64,000 nucleotides of DNA from Amycolatopsis bullii (GCF_014654205.1 NZ_BNAW01000001.1:372001-436000); one strand, 5' to 3'; counted from the stretch's first letter, positions 46,635-57,347 are shown. Numbers and translations: made by a program. The notes: generated by a model not told the origin, from the letters alone.

Positions 46635-46994
46635 ATGACCGACGTCCGCACCCTCGTCGAGCAGTACATCGCCGTCTGGAACGAGACCGACGGCGACAAG
46701 CGCCGCGCCCTCATCGCCGACGTCTTCACCGAGACCGCCGGCTACACCGACCCGCTCGGCGCCGTCACCGGGCACGACGGGATCGACCAGTTCGTGGCCG
46801 GGGCGCAGGCGCAGTTCGGCGGGCTCACCTTCAGCCTGCCCGCCGGCCCGGACGCCCACCACGACCTCGCCCGGTTCCAGTGGTACCTCGGCACGCCCGG
46901 TGCCGAGCCGGTCGCCATCGGCTTCGACGTCGTCGAGCTCGAAGACGGCAAGATCGCCAAGGTGCACGGCTTCCTCGACAAGCTGCCCGGCTGA
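46635..46994 (+). CDS. SnoaL/NTF2-like protein
   Basis: The 119-residue protein has the SnoaL-like cone fold pattern: LVEQYIAVWNETDGDKRRALIADVF at the N-terminus, YTDPLGAVTGHDGIDQFVAGAQAQF, and a C-terminal strand pair VAIGFDVVELEDGKIAKVHGFLD. These are small hydrolases, isomerases or binding proteins; no substrate can be given. ATG 46635 follows GAAAGGAA. It is probably the target of the divergent XRE regulator. A long hairpin follows the stop. Confidence 0.88.
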   Translation: MTDVRTLVEQYIAVWNETDGDKRRALIADVFTETAGYTDPLGAVTGHDGIDQFVAGAQAQFGGLTFSLPAGPDAHHDLARFQWYLGTPGAEPVAIGFDVVELEDGKIAKVHGFLDKLPG

Positions 46995-47000
46995 CCGCCT

Positions 47001-47042
47001 CGTGAGTGGTAAGGCGGGTTGGAACCCGCCTTGCCACTCACG
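47001..47042. terminator. bidirectional hairpin terminator between convergent genes
   Basis: A 20-base-pair stem (one G-T pair) with a GG loop starts 7 bases after the SnoaL-like stop and ends 23 bases before the stop of the sulfoquinovose synthase gene on the other strand. The GTGAGTGG/CCACTCAC ends resemble palindromes that I believe recur in Amycolatopsis genomes, so it may belong to a repeat family. No long T-run is present. Confidence 0.7.
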
Positions 47043-47065
47043 ACCGGCCAGGGCAGCGGGGGTGC

Positions 47066-48241
<1,176 letters not shown>

Positions 48242-48359
48242 TTACGCCACACGAACGCTATAGATCACGTGCTGATGAAGACCTGGCAATGACCTGTGAA
48301 TCTCCTATGCATGAGGGGCCCGGACGGCGGCGCGACCGGCCCACGGGGAGGATGGGGGC

Positions 48360-48857
48360 ATGACGACCGTAACCAACGCCGTGCGGCCCCGCACGGCGGA
48401 GACGACCCGCCACCGCGGCTGGGCGCGGCTGGCGCGCGCCGCGACGACGTCGGTCGCCGCCACGGTCCTCAGCCAGGTCGTCCTGCTGGCCGTCCTCGCG
48501 ACCGGCGGTGCCGCGGCCCTGGCGAGCACGCTGGCCTGGGCGGCCGGGGCGGTGCTGAACTTCCTGGTCACCCGGCGCTGGGTGTGGGGCCGCACCGGGC
48601 GGCCGCGCGTCCGCCGCGAGCTGCTGCCCTACCTCGCGGTGATCGGGCTCGGCGGCCTGGCGTCGATCGGCCTGACGACCCTCGCCGGTTCGCTGCTGAC
48701 CCCCCTGGAGCTGCCGCACTTCTGGTGGGTCGTGCTCGTCGACGGCGCGTACGTCGCCAGTTACGCGCTGGTGTTCCTCGTCAAGTTCACGCTGCTCGAC
48801 CGGGTCGTGTTCGGCCGCGGCGCAGCACGTACCCCCGCCACCACGTCCCGGTCATGA
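48360..48857 (+). CDS. GtrA family membrane protein
   Basis: The 165-residue protein has four TM helices and the GtrA motif NFLVTRRWVWGR at about residues 66-77. GtrA proteins are thought to flip polyprenyl-phosphate sugars for membrane glycosyltransferases. It is divergent from the sulfoquinovose synthase gene. Its 3' end overlaps the convergent glycosyltransferase gene by about 70 bases, an unusually long overlap in which both proteins end in basic tails. Confidence 0.88.
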   Translation: MTTVTNAVRPRTAETTRHRGWARLARAATTSVAATVLSQVVLLAVLATGGAAALASTLAWAAGAVLNFLVTRRWVWGRTGRPRVRRELLPYLAVIGLGGLASIGLTTLAGSLLTPLELPHFWWVVLVDGAYVASYALVFLVKFTLLDRVVFGRGAARTPATTSRS

Positions 48858-50961
48858 CCCGGGCGTAGTTGGCGCCGTAGACCAGGCTGCCGCCCTTCTT
48901 GCTCTTGCCCGCCTTGCGCAGCCGCATGCTCATCGGCAGTTCGGCCACCCGGGCGCCGCGGGCGGTGACGCCGAGCAGCAGCTCCGAGGACTGGTACTGC
49001 GGCTCGCGCAGCGGGACCGCGCACGCCAGGTCCGCCCGCATCGCGCGGAAGCCGAACGAAGTGTCGGTGATCCGCCGCGCGGTCAGCACCGACGCGAGCG
49101 CCGCGAACACCCGGACGCCGAGCCACCGGACGCGGCTGTCGGCCTCCTCGTGCCCGAGCCGCCGGGACCCGGTGACGAAGTCCGCGGTGCCGTCGACGAC
49201 CGGGCGGACGAGCGTTTCCAGCTCGCTGTTGTCGTACTGGCCGTCGGCGTCGGTCGTCACGACGTACTCGGCGCCGGCCTCGGCCGCGAGGTGGTAGCCC
49301 AGCCGCAGTGCGGCTCCTTGTCCGCGGTTGCGGGGCGCGACGCACACGTACGCGCCGTGCGCCTCGGCGATCGCGGCCGTGTCGTCGGTCCCGCCGTCGA
49401 CGACGACGAGGACGTCCACCGGCATGCCGAGGCACTGGTCCGGCATCTTTTCCAGGACTTCGCCGATGCCGCCGGCCTCGTTGTAGGCGGCGATGACGAC
49501 GGTCAGCGGCGCCAGTGTCAGTCCCGGGTGGCGGCCGCGGAAGTCGTCGAGGGCACCCGAGTCGACGTCGTCGGGGAAGGCGGCGAGCCGCTTCCGGCTC
49601 GCCGAGGTCAGCGTGGTGAAGCCGAGCGCCCCGGCGACCGGCAGCAGGACGAGCGCCGGGATCTGGTAGCGCCAGGAGAACTCGAACGCGGCCGAGGCGA
49701 ACAGCAGGACGAGCCCGCTCGACGCCGCGAACAGCGCCCCGGCCTGGGCGCGGTCCAGGGGCTTCTTGCGCCGGAACACCGTCAGCAGACCGAGCAGCGC
49801 ACCGAGGCCGAGCACGCCGCCCGCGACGTACCCGCCGCCGAGCTGGTAGTCGCGGAGGAACTGCGCCAGTGGCCGGTCGACGCTCGCGACGACGCCGTCG
49901 TTCTGCAGCGTGACCAGGTCGATCAGGGACTGGTCGGCCCACTGCGGGTACGTCAGCTGGAACTGCCACCGGTCCAGCGGGACGTCGGTGGGGTCCTGCT
50001 CGCGCGTCCAGGCGAAGCTCTTCGCGAAGTCGTCCAAGATCGCTTCGGCGACGTCGCCGGGTTGTGCCTTCAGGACTTCGATGGCGAACTGGTGGGCCAG
50101 GGCGGTCTTGTCGGCGCCGGGGGGCAGCGGGCCGGGCCAGTTCGGGTCGAGGTCGGCGTGGGTGTAGTTGTCGACGAGCCGCTTCTCGCGGGGTTCGGCC
50201 GGGCAGAACACCTGCAGCTGCGGCGCGAGGTGGAGGTTCGGGCAGTCGGCGACGGCGGCGGTGCGGCCGTAGAGCATGTTCCCGGAGGGGCCGGTCAGGC
50301 CCCACTTCCCGGTCTCCGCGTGCACGCGGGCGGAATACGGCAGGAGCACGGCGAGCAAGCCCAGCAGGCCGACGCCGGCCCGGCGCCAGCCGGCCCACTG
50401 CCGCCACGCTCCCCCGGCGACCACGAGGAACACCAGCAGCGGGAGGGCGAGTGAGATCCCGATCAGCCGCGTGAGCACGCCGAAGCCGAGCAGCAGGCCC
50501 GCGGCGCCGGCGCGCTTCCAGCCCGGGGTGCCCCAGCCGAGCATGGCCCAGAGGAGCCCGAGGAGCACGGCCTCGAACGTCACCTCGGACATGATGTTCT
50601 GCTCGATCTGCAGCTGGTAGGCGTCGAGCAGGACCGGGGTCGCCGCGAGCGCGCCCACCCACGGACGGCCGCCGAGGCGCAGGACCAGGCCGTAGACGCC
50701 GATCGCGATGAGGACGCCGCCGGCGTGCTGGACCGCCGCGACCCAGGCGAGCCCCCCGACCGCCAGCAGCGGCCGCAGGACGAGGTCGTAGCCGATCGGG
50801 TTGAGCTGGTCGGCGCGCAGGGCGTGCAGGTTGTCGATGTAGCGGAAGGAGTCGATGTACAGCAGCGCCGGGCGGTAGGCCAGCCAGGTCAGCACGCGGA
50901 GCGTGACCGCCGGGACGAGGAGCAGGAGCAGCAGCCAGTGCCGCTTGAGGAAAGCCCTCAC
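48787..50961 (-). CDS. fusion of GT-C-type membrane glycosyltransferase and GT2 dolichol-P-sugar synthase
   Basis: The 724-residue protein has an N-terminal half with about ten to twelve TM helices and an early outer loop YIDSFRYIDNL, in the style of polyprenol-phosphate-sugar-dependent GT-C enzymes. The C-terminal GT2 domain (~485-700) has LTVVIAAYNEAGGIGEVLEKMP, VVVDGGTDDT, TTDADGQYD and the acceptor segment RRITDTSFGFRAMR. It could both make a polyprenyl-P sugar and use it outside. GTG 50961 overlaps the epimerase stop as GTGA, so the two are co-translated. Confidence 0.88.
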   Translation of the reverse strand: MRAFLKRHWLLLLLLVPAVTLRVLTWLAYRPALLYIDSFRYIDNLHALRADQLNPIGYDLVLRPLLAVGGLAWVAAVQHAGGVLIAIGVYGLVLRLGGRPWVGALAATPVLLDAYQLQIEQNIMSEVTFEAVLLGLLWAMLGWGTPGWKRAGAAGLLLGFGVLTRLIGISLALPLLVFLVVAGGAWRQWAGWRRAGVGLLGLLAVLLPYSARVHAETGKWGLTGPSGNMLYGRTAAVADCPNLHLAPQLQVFCPAEPREKRLVDNYTHADLDPNWPGPLPPGADKTALAHQFAIEVLKAQPGDVAEAILDDFAKSFAWTREQDPTDVPLDRWQFQLTYPQWADQSLIDLVTLQNDGVVASVDRPLAQFLRDYQLGGGYVAGGVLGLGALLGLLTVFRRKKPLDRAQAGALFAASSGLVLLFASAAFEFSWRYQIPALVLLPVAGALGFTTLTSASRKRLAAFPDDVDSGALDDFRGRHPGLTLAPLTVVIAAYNEAGGIGEVLEKMPDQCLGMPVDVLVVVDGGTDDTAAIAEAHGAYVCVAPRNRGQGAALRLGYHLAAEAGAEYVVTTDADGQYDNSELETLVRPVVDGTADFVTGSRRLGHEEADSRVRWLGVRVFAALASVLTARRITDTSFGFRAMRADLACAVPLREPQYQSSELLLGVTARGARVAELPMSMRLRKAGKSKKGGSLVYGANYARVMTGTWWRGYVLRRGRTRPGRAA

Positions 50962-51893
50962 TGGTTCGCGAGACCGGAGAAGTACTTCCACGCCGTGGCC
51001 AGGCCGTCGGTCAGGGAGACCTCCGGCCGGTAGCCGATGGTCTCCGCGCTCGCCGCGACGTCGACGACGACCGCGGGCATCTCCCCGGCCGGGGCGTCGA
51101 CGTGCTCGACCGGCAGCTCGGCGCCGGTCACCTCGCGGACGGCCTCGACCATCTCCAGCACCGACACCGAGCGCCCGGCGCCGACGATCGCGTGGCCCGA
51201 GTAGCCGCTGTCGAGGGCCAGCAGGACCGCGCGGACGACGTCGTCGACGTGCACGAGGTCGCGGCGCTGGCGGCCGTCGCCGTAGACCCTGACCCCGCCG
51301 CCGGTCAGCGCGGCCCGCATCATCCGCGGCACGAAACTGTCCTTGTGGGACATGCCCGGACCGTAGACGTTGGTGAACCGCAACGCACACGTCGTCATGC
51401 CGTACGCCCCGGCGTAGCCCGACAGCAGCATTTCGCACGCCGCCTTGGTGGCGCCGTACGGCGTCAGCGGGCGCAGCGGCAGGTCCGGGGTGATCGTCGC
51501 GGTGCCGACGTTGCCGATCACCGCGTTGGTCGAGGCGAGCAGGAACTTCGGCACCTCGAGGCGGCGCGCGAGCTCCAGCAGCTCCTGGGTGACCAGGACG
51601 TTGTCGGCGAAGGTGTCCTCGGGCAACTCGACCGACTTGAGCACCGACGTCAGCGCGGCGAGGTGCACGATGCCCGCGATCCCGCGATCCACGGCCGCTT
51701 CGCGGACGGCCGCGTCGCGGAGGTCGCCGGTGACGACGCGGACGCCGTCGGTGTCTTCGGGGAAGGGGACCCGGTCCACGACGGTGACCGGGACGCCCCG
51801 GCCGCGGAGGGCGCGCACGACGGCCCGGCCGATGAAGCCGCTGCCGCCGGTCACGACCACGGACGTCCGATCAGGACCGTGCCCATTCGCCAT
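50958..51893 (-). CDS. NAD-dependent epimerase/dehydratase (nucleotide sugar)
   Basis: The protein is about 311 residues. The Rossmann motif is VVTGGSGFIGRAVV, the catalytic Tyr/Lys lie in YGATKAACEMLL, and LRFTNVYGPG and FVPRMMRAAL resemble UDP-glucose 4-epimerases and UDP-glucuronate-modifying enzymes. It supplies a UDP-sugar, presumably to the coupled glycosyltransferase. ATG 51893 is preferred; a TTG three codons upstream is possible. Confidence 0.9.
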   Translation of the reverse strand: MANGHGPDRTSVVVTGGSGFIGRAVVRALRGRGVPVTVVDRVPFPEDTDGVRVVTGDLRDAAVREAAVDRGIAGIVHLAALTSVLKSVELPEDTFADNVLVTQELLELARRLEVPKFLLASTNAVIGNVGTATITPDLPLRPLTPYGATKAACEMLLSGYAGAYGMTTCALRFTNVYGPGMSHKDSFVPRMMRAALTGGGVRVYGDGRQRRDLVHVDDVVRAVLLALDSGYSGHAIVGAGRSVSVLEMVEAVREVTGAELPVEHVDAPAGEMPAVVVDVAASAETIGYRPEVSLTDGLATAWKYFSGLANQ

Positions 51894-52015
51894 GGGCGTC
51901 AACCTACCTGCCGTTCCTGTGCGCCCGCAGTGGGCATACGCAGAAGTGCGTATGGCCGCCCGAGGCCCCGGGTTGGTGTCCTTGACCGGTCACAGCAATG
52001 GGGAGAAGGCACACC

Positions 52016-52495
52016 ATGAAACGACTCTTCACCGTTCCGGCGCTCCTGCTCGCTTCGGTCGCCGGGCTGCTCGGCGTCCCGGGCGCGGCCCAGGCGGCCA
52101 CGACCGACGTCGGGGTCATCCCGGCGAGCCGGTCGTGCCCGGCCGGGACCGAGGCCGTGGTGATCCGGATGGACGACGAGGACTCCGGCAACACGAACTC
52201 GCGCGGCGGGTTCATCGGCGCGGTCAGCAGCACGAGCAACACGGAGTTCTTCTTCTGCCGGGTGAACGGCACCGCGTTCCGCGGCGTCGTGCAGTCCGGC
52301 TCGTTCCGGCCCTACGCGGTCCTGAAGCTCGGGGCGAACTGCCCGAACGGCTCCCAGGAGTTCTCGCGGCGGTTCGACAACGAAGACGACAGCAACAACA
52401 ACCAGTACTCCGCACCCGCGGGGATCAGCAGCATCGCGCAGTCGATGGTCAGCGCCGGGTCGAACACGACGATGAACGTCCGGATCGCCCGGTAG
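52016..52495 (+). CDS. small secreted protein, unknown function
   Basis: The 159-residue protein has a signal peptide ending GVPGAAQA-ATTD. The mature part (about 130 residues) has the pattern SCPAGTEAVVIRMDDEDSGNTNSRGG, then ANCPNGSQEFSRRFDNEDDSNNN. Paired C-P-x-G-[TS] repeats are followed by acidic Asn/Asp-rich stretches, which could bind calcium or carbohydrate; this is a guess. ATG 52016 follows GGGGAGAAGG. Confidence 0.75.
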   Translation: MKRLFTVPALLLASVAGLLGVPGAAQAATTDVGVIPASRSCPAGTEAVVIRMDDEDSGNTNSRGGFIGAVSSTSNTEFFFCRVNGTAFRGVVQSGSFRPYAVLKLGANCPNGSQEFSRRFDNEDDSNNNQYSAPAGISSIAQSMVSAGSNTTMNVRIAR

Positions 52496-52563
52496 CGTCC
52501 GGTTCGTATCTCCCTCGGCTCTCCTGGGTCTTTTCCGACCGGGAGAGCCGAGGGGGATGCGGG

Positions 52564-53292
52564 ATGAGCAGTGAACTGACCGCGCGGTGCCTGCACCGCG
52601 CACTCGACGTCGTCCACGAACTGAAGGCGGGACCGGCTGCGGGCCTGGCCGCGCTGGGCCGGCTCGTCGGCTGCGACGTCGTCGCGTGCACGAGCACCGA
52701 GCACACGACCCGGCGGCTGACCGGCACGGTGATCGACCGTCCGGAGCAGAACCTGCTGCGCCACCCGCAGTTCCGCGCGCAGGCCCACCAGCACCCGGCG
52801 TTCGCGGCCCACCGCGGCGGCCGGCTGCCGCTGGGGGCGTCGGCCGCCCTGACCGACCTGGCGGACCAGCGCACGCTGCGGGCGCTGCCGCTGTACACGG
52901 ACTTCTACCGGCCGCAGGGCACGGCCGACCAGCTGCTGTGCGTGGTCCAGGCCGACGCCCGGCACGGGCGGATCCTGACGCTCAACCGCTCCCGCCCGGG
53001 CTTCTCCGCCCGGGACCGAGCTGGTGGACCTGCTCGCCCCGCACGTGGCCCAGGCGTTCGCCCGCGAGGAGCCGCCACCGGTCCGGCCGGTCACCGCGGT
53101 GCCGCTCGCCGTGCTGACCAGGCGGGAGCGCGAGGTGGCCGAGGCGGTGTGGCGCGGGCGGCGACCGACCGGGAGGTCGCCCGGCTCCTGGGGATCAGCC
53201 CGCGGACGGTGCAGAAGCACCTGCAGCAGATCTACCGGAAGCTGGACCTGACCAGCCGTGCCGAACTGATGGTCCACCTCTCACGGAGTTGA
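52564..53292 (+). pseudogene. LuxR family regulator with two compensating frameshifts
   Basis: Starting at ATG 52564 the frame gives a plausible LuxR-type regulator to about 53016 (RSRPGFSARDR). From there to about 53158 a different frame carries the expected sequence ELVDLLAPHVAQAFAREE and LTRREREVAEAVWRG. The first frame then resumes with TDREVARLLGISPRTVQKH and RKLDLTSRAEL. The 242-codon frame stays open but its middle ~47 residues are scrambled Pro/Arg/Gly, destroying half of the DNA-binding domain. Either two indels disabled the gene or the assembly has paired errors. It overlaps convergent gcvP by 12 bases. Confidence 0.8.
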
Positions 53293-56166
53293 GGCGAACG
53301 CCTCCGGGGGCGGGCAGGAGCAGACCAGGTTCCGGTCCCCGGCCGCGCCGTCGATCCGCCGGACCGGCGGCCAGTTCTTCGCCGCCGTCGTCCCCGCCGG
53401 GAACACCGCGGTTTCGCGGCTGTACGGGCGGCTCCACTCGCCGGTGACGCAGCGGGCCGTGTGCGGGGCCTGCCGCAGCGGCGAGTCCTCGAGGGGCCAC
53501 TCCCCCGCCGCGACGCGGTCGATCTCGCCGCGGATGGCGATCATCGCCGCGCAGAAGCGGTCGAGCTCGGCGAGGTCTTCGCTCTCCGTCGGCTCCACCA
53601 TCAGGGTGCCCGCGACCGGGAACGACATGGTCGGGGCGTGCAGCCCGTAGTCCGCGAGCCGTTTCGCGACGTCGTCGACCGTGACGCCGGTGGCCTTCGT
53701 CAGCGGCCCGAGGTCGAGGATGCACTCGTGCGCGACCAAGCCGTCATGACCGGCGTACAGGACCGGGTAGTGGCCGGCGAGGCGGCGGGCGACGTAGTTG
53801 GCGTTGGCCACCGCGACGAGCGTCGCCCGGCGCAGGCCCTCGGCGCCCATCATCCGGACGTACGCCCACGAAATCGGCAGGATCGACGCGCTGCCCCACG
53901 GCGCCGCGCTGACCGGGCCGACGCCGGTGGCCGGGCCGGCCGCCGGCTGGAGCGGGTGGTTCGGCAGGAACGGCGCCAGGTGCGCGCGGACCCCGATCGG
54001 GCCGACGCCGGGGCCACCACCGCCGTGCGGGATGCAGAACGTCTTGTGGAGGTTGAGGTGCGAGACGTCGGCGCCGAAGCGGCCGTACTGGGCGACGCCG
54101 ATGAGCGCGTTGAGGTTGGCGCCGTCGACGTACACCTGACCGCCCGCGTCGTGCACCGCCGCGCAGACCTCGCCGACGGTGTCTTCGTAGACGCCGTGCG
54201 TCGACGGGTAGGTGAGCATGATCGCCGCGAGATCGGCCCGGTGCCCGTCCACTGTGGACTTCAGGTGGGCGAGGTCGATGTTGCCGTCGTCGTCGCAGCG
54301 GACGACGACCACGCGCATGCCCGCCATCACCGCGCTGGCCGCGTTCGTGCCGTGCGCGCTCGCCGGGATCAGGCAGACGTCCCGCGCGTGCTCGCCGCGG
54401 GCGCGGTGGAAGGCGCGGATGGCGAGCAGCCCCGCGAACTCGCCCTGGCTGCCGGCGTTGGGTTGCAGGGAAACCGCGTCGTAGCCGGTGATCCGCGCGA
54501 GCCAGGCGCTCAGGTCGGCGACGACGTCCAGGAGCCCGGCGGCGTCCTCGGCCGGCGCGAACGGGTGCAGGCCGGCGAACTCCGGCCAGGTGACCGGCTC
54601 CATTTCGGCGGTGGCGTTGAGCTTCATGGTGCACGAGCCCAGCGGGATCATGCTGCGGTCGAGGGCGACGTCCTTGTCGGCCAGCTGCCGCAGGTAGCGC
54701 AGCATCGCGGTTTCCGAGCGGTGCGCGTGGAAAACCGGGTGCGTCAGGTACTCGCTCGTCCGCCGCAGCGGGGCCGGGAGCGCGTCCGCGGTGTCCGCGT
54801 CGAGGCCGTCCACATCGGACACCGAGACGCCGAACGCCTTCCAGACGCAGGAAAGCCGCTCTCGGGTGGTGGTCTCGTCGCAGGCGATGCCGACGTGGTC
54901 GCCGTCGATCCGGCGCAGGGAGATGCCGAGGTCGCGGGCCGCGGCGACGACCGCGTCCGCCCGGCCCGGCACGGCCGCGACGACGGTGTCGAAGAACTCG
55001 CCGTGCACGACTTCGACGCCGCCTTCGGCGAGGCCGGCGGCCAGCACGGTGGCCATCCGGTGGGTGCGCAGCGCGATCGACCGCAGCCCGTCGGGGCCGT
55101 GGTACACCGCGTACATCGACGCCATCACGGCGAGGAGGACCTGGGCGGTGCAGATGTTCGACGTCGCCTTCTCGCGGCGGATGTGCTGTTCGCGCGTCTG
55201 GAGGGCGAGCCGGTACGCGGGCGCGCCGTCGGCGTCCTTCGAGACGCCGACGAGCCGGCCGGGCAGCTGCCGTTCGAGGCCCTGCCGCACCGCCAGGTAG
55301 GCGGCGTGCGGACCGCCGAAGCCGAGCGGGACGCCGAAGCGCTGCGTCGAGCCGATGGCGACGTCGGCGCCGAGCTCGCCCGGCGGCCGAAGCAGGGTGA
55401 GGGCGAGGGGGTCGGCGGCGACGATCACGGCCGCACCGTGCTTCTTGGCCTCGGTGATGGCGAGGTCGAGCTCGCGGACCGCGCCGGACGCGCCCGGGTA
55501 GGACAGGAGCACGCCGAAGAAGTCGCCGCCCAGCCCGAGCCCGGTCAGTCCCTGGGAGAGGTCCTCGACGACGAGTTCGATGCCGAGGGGCTCGGCCCGG
55601 GTCCGGAGGACGGCGAGGGTCTGCGGGAGGGTGTCTTCGTCGACGACGAACCGGTTCGACGTCGCCCGCCCGGCCCGGCGCACGAGGGTCATCGCCTCGG
55701 CCGCCGCGGTGGCCTCGTCGAGCAGGGAGGCGTTGGCGACGGGGAGCCCGGTCAGGTCGGCGACCACGGTCTGGAAGTTGAGCAGCGCTTCGAGCCGCCC
55801 TTGGGAAATTTCCGGCTGGTAGGGCGTGTAGGCGGTGTACCAGGCGGGGTTTTCGAGGACGTTCCGCCGGATGACGGGCGGGGTGACCGTGTCGTGGTAG
55901 CCGAGCCCGATCATGGCGGCGGTCGGGCGGTTGCGGGCGGCCAGCGTGCGAAGTTCGGCGAGGGCTTGCGCCTCGGAAGCGGCGGGTGGCAGTTCGAGCG
56001 GCTGGGCGGAGTCCCGCAGCGATTCCGGGACGGCCCGCTCGGCGAGTTCGTCGAGGGAGGCGACGCCGATGACGTCGAGGATGTGCCGGAGGTCGGCGGA
56101 ATCGGGTCCGATGTGCCGGTCCGCGAAGGGAATGCCCTGCTCGAGGGAGGCGAGTGACGGATCCAC
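53281..56166 (-). CDS. gcvP: glycine dehydrogenase (aminomethyl-transferring), P-protein
   Basis: The 961-residue PLP enzyme is the decarboxylating component of the glycine cleavage system. The PLP lysine is Lys708 in [16 protein letters not shown]. Other P-protein motifs are GCTMK-like [26 protein letters not shown] and [17 protein letters not shown]. It is the fused (alpha plus beta) form. The GTG at 56166 has AGGAGG about six bases upstream, giving [22 protein letters not shown] tandem glycine riboswitch lies in the leader. Its partner gcvH is 5 kb away; gcvT is not in the window. Confidence 0.97.
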   Translation of the reverse strand: MDPSLASLEQGIPFADRHIGPDSADLRHILDVIGVASLDELAERAVPESLRDSAQPLELPPAASEAQALAELRTLAARNRPTAAMIGLGYHDTVTPPVIRRNVLENPAWYTAYTPYQPEISQGRLEALLNFQTVVADLTGLPVANASLLDEATAAAEAMTLVRRAGRATSNRFVVDEDTLPQTLAVLRTRAEPLGIELVVEDLSQGLTGLGLGGDFFGVLLSYPGASGAVRELDLAITEAKKHGAAVIVAADPLALTLLRPPGELGADVAIGSTQRFGVPLGFGGPHAAYLAVRQGLERQLPGRLVGVSKDADGAPAYRLALQTREQHIRREKATSNICTAQVLLAVMASMYAVYHGPDGLRSIALRTHRMATVLAAGLAEGGVEVVHGEFFDTVVAAVPGRADAVVAAARDLGISLRRIDGDHVGIACDETTTRERLSCVWKAFGVSVSDVDGLDADTADALPAPLRRTSEYLTHPVFHAHRSETAMLRYLRQLADKDVALDRSMIPLGSCTMKLNATAEMEPVTWPEFAGLHPFAPAEDAAGLLDVVADLSAWLARITGYDAVSLQPNAGSQGEFAGLLAIRAFHRARGEHARDVCLIPASAHGTNAASAVMAGMRVVVVRCDDDGNIDLAHLKSTVDGHRADLAAIMLTYPSTHGVYEDTVGEVCAAVHDAGGQVYVDGANLNALIGVAQYGRFGADVSHLNLHKTFCIPHGGGGPGVGPIGVRAHLAPFLPNHPLQPAAGPATGVGPVSAAPWGSASILPISWAYVRMMGAEGLRRATLVAVANANYVARRLAGHYPVLYAGHDGLVAHECILDLGPLTKATGVTVDDVAKRLADYGLHAPTMSFPVAGTLMVEPTESEDLAELDRFCAAMIAIRGEIDRVAAGEWPLEDSPLRQAPHTARCVTGEWSRPYSRETAVFPAGTTAAKNWPPVRRIDGAAGDRNLVCSCPPPEAFASTP

Positions 56167-56214
56167 GATGGCCTCCTGGGGACAGCGGGGCTGGACCGGG
56201 ACGACGATGTCCTG

Positions 56215-56432
56215 GCCCTCCCCACTCTGTCCGTACCTCCCGGAGGAGGCGCCTGAGAGTTTCGCCCGCAGGTTGAGCCGGGCTTGCACCGTCGGCGGGG
56301 CCATCAGGCTGTGTCCTGACGACCCGCTTTCCAGAGGCGTCTCGTCCGCGCGGTCCAGGGTGCCTGAGAGGTTCCGGGGAGGACTTGCTCCTTCGGCGCC
56401 GAGCTCAAGGTGTGGCTCGGACTCTCCCGCGC
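56215..56432 (-). ncRNA. tandem glycine riboswitch upstream of gcvP
   Basis: On the minus strand two glycine aptamers lie in series. The first starts GCGGGAGAGTCC near 56430, contains GCCGAAGGAGCAAG and ends CTCTCAGGCA. The second has CTCTGGAAAGC near 56325, then GCCGACGGTGCAAGC, GAAACTCTCAGGC and GGACAGAGTGGGGAGGG ending near 56215. These are the conserved GCCGA(A/C)GG-GCAA and CTCTCAGG blocks of the family. Glycine binding normally switches on gcv expression. The gcvP GTG is about 50 bases further on. Confidence 0.95.
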
Positions 56433-56481
56433 GGATTCGTCGACCGCACGGTGAACCTTACTCTGCCCGCCGCGGTGGTGA

Positions 56482-57060
56482 TCACCCGGTCTTGCGGGCG
56501 TTGCGGCGCTGGGTGAGTTCGTCCGGTTCGTGCGTCTCGACGATGCCGCCGTCGGCGCGTTCGGCCGGGAATTCGTGGATCGTGCCGCTGATTTCCTGCA
56601 TCGCGCCGCTGACGGCGATGCCGAAGACGCCCTGGCCGCCCTGGAGCAGGTCGACGATTTCCTCCGGCGACGTGCACTCGTAGACCGTGGTGCCGTCGGA
56701 GAACAGCGTCACCCGGGCCAGGTCGCGGACGCCGCGGACGCGCAGGTGGTCGACGGCGACCCGGATGTTCTGGAGTGAGACGCCGGTGTCCAGGAGCCGC
56801 TTGACGACCTTGAGGACCAGGATGTCCTTGAAGGAGTACAGCCGCTGCGAGCCGGAGCCGTGCGCGGTGCGGATGCTGGGCGCGACCAGCTTGGTCCGGG
56901 CCCAGTAGTCGAGCTGCCGGTAGGTGATGCCGGCGATCTGGCACGCCGCCGGACCCCGGTAGCCCACCAGCTCGTCGGGCAGCGAGTTGTCGGGGAACAG
57001 TTCCCCTTGCTCACCAGTCGCGACCTCGACAGGCTGCTTCTCGGAACCAGCCTCGACCAC
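56482..57060 (-). CDS. MerR family regulator (Rv1830/ResR type)
   Basis: The 192-residue protein has a MerR winged helix, YRGPAACQIAGITYRQLDYWARTKLVAPSI, with RLYSFKDILVLKVVKRLLDTG as the second element. The C-terminal half has the RTAHGSGS insertion typical of the Rv1830 group. Rv1830 has been linked to antibiotic resilience in M. tuberculosis. As in mycobacteria it sits just upstream of gcvP, with the riboswitch between them. It starts at GTG 57060. The 277-base gap before the next gene holds a GGTCCC/GGGACC hairpin near 57110 and the TetR control region at its right end. Confidence 0.9.
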   Translation of the reverse strand: MVEAGSEKQPVEVATGEQGELFPDNSLPDELVGYRGPAACQIAGITYRQLDYWARTKLVAPSIRTAHGSGSQRLYSFKDILVLKVVKRLLDTGVSLQNIRVAVDHLRVRGVRDLARVTLFSDGTTVYECTSPEEIVDLLQGGQGVFGIAVSGAMQEISGTIHEFPAERADGGIVETHEPDELTQRRNARKTG

Positions 57061-57302
57061 GCAAGCCTCCCCTCGCCCGACCTGACGGCCGGCGAATGAC
57101 AGCCGGACGGTCCCAGGAGCGGGACCCGCCGGAGATCAACCGCCACGATCCGGCCCCAGACCGTGAATCACACCGTGGCGATTTCCCTTCTTCGACGGTA
57201 AGCGCCCGGACAGTGCCGGTCAACGCGACGCGCGGCAAGGCCAGGCGGTCGGCTGACCCTTTGAGCCGTTTGCTGTACCCCCTGCGGCGTGGTTCAAACC
57301 CC

Positions 57303-57347
57303 TTGACCTTTTTACTCAGCCGAGTAACTTGTTACTCATGCAAGTAA
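57303..57347 (+). promoter_or_regulatory. leaderless promoter with two TetR operators
   Basis: TTGACC at 57303-57308 and TAACTT at 57325-57330 are 16 bases apart, predicting transcription to start at or next to ATG 57338. TTACTCAGCCGAGTAA at 57312-57327 is a perfect palindrome between the boxes, and TTACTC-ATGC-AAGTAA at 57332-57347 is a second copy that covers the start codon. Confidence 0.7.

Noticed and set aside
53461..56157. 898-codon open frame antisense to gcvP
   Set aside because: Same reason; gcvP has complete PLP-enzyme motifs and a riboswitch on the other strand.
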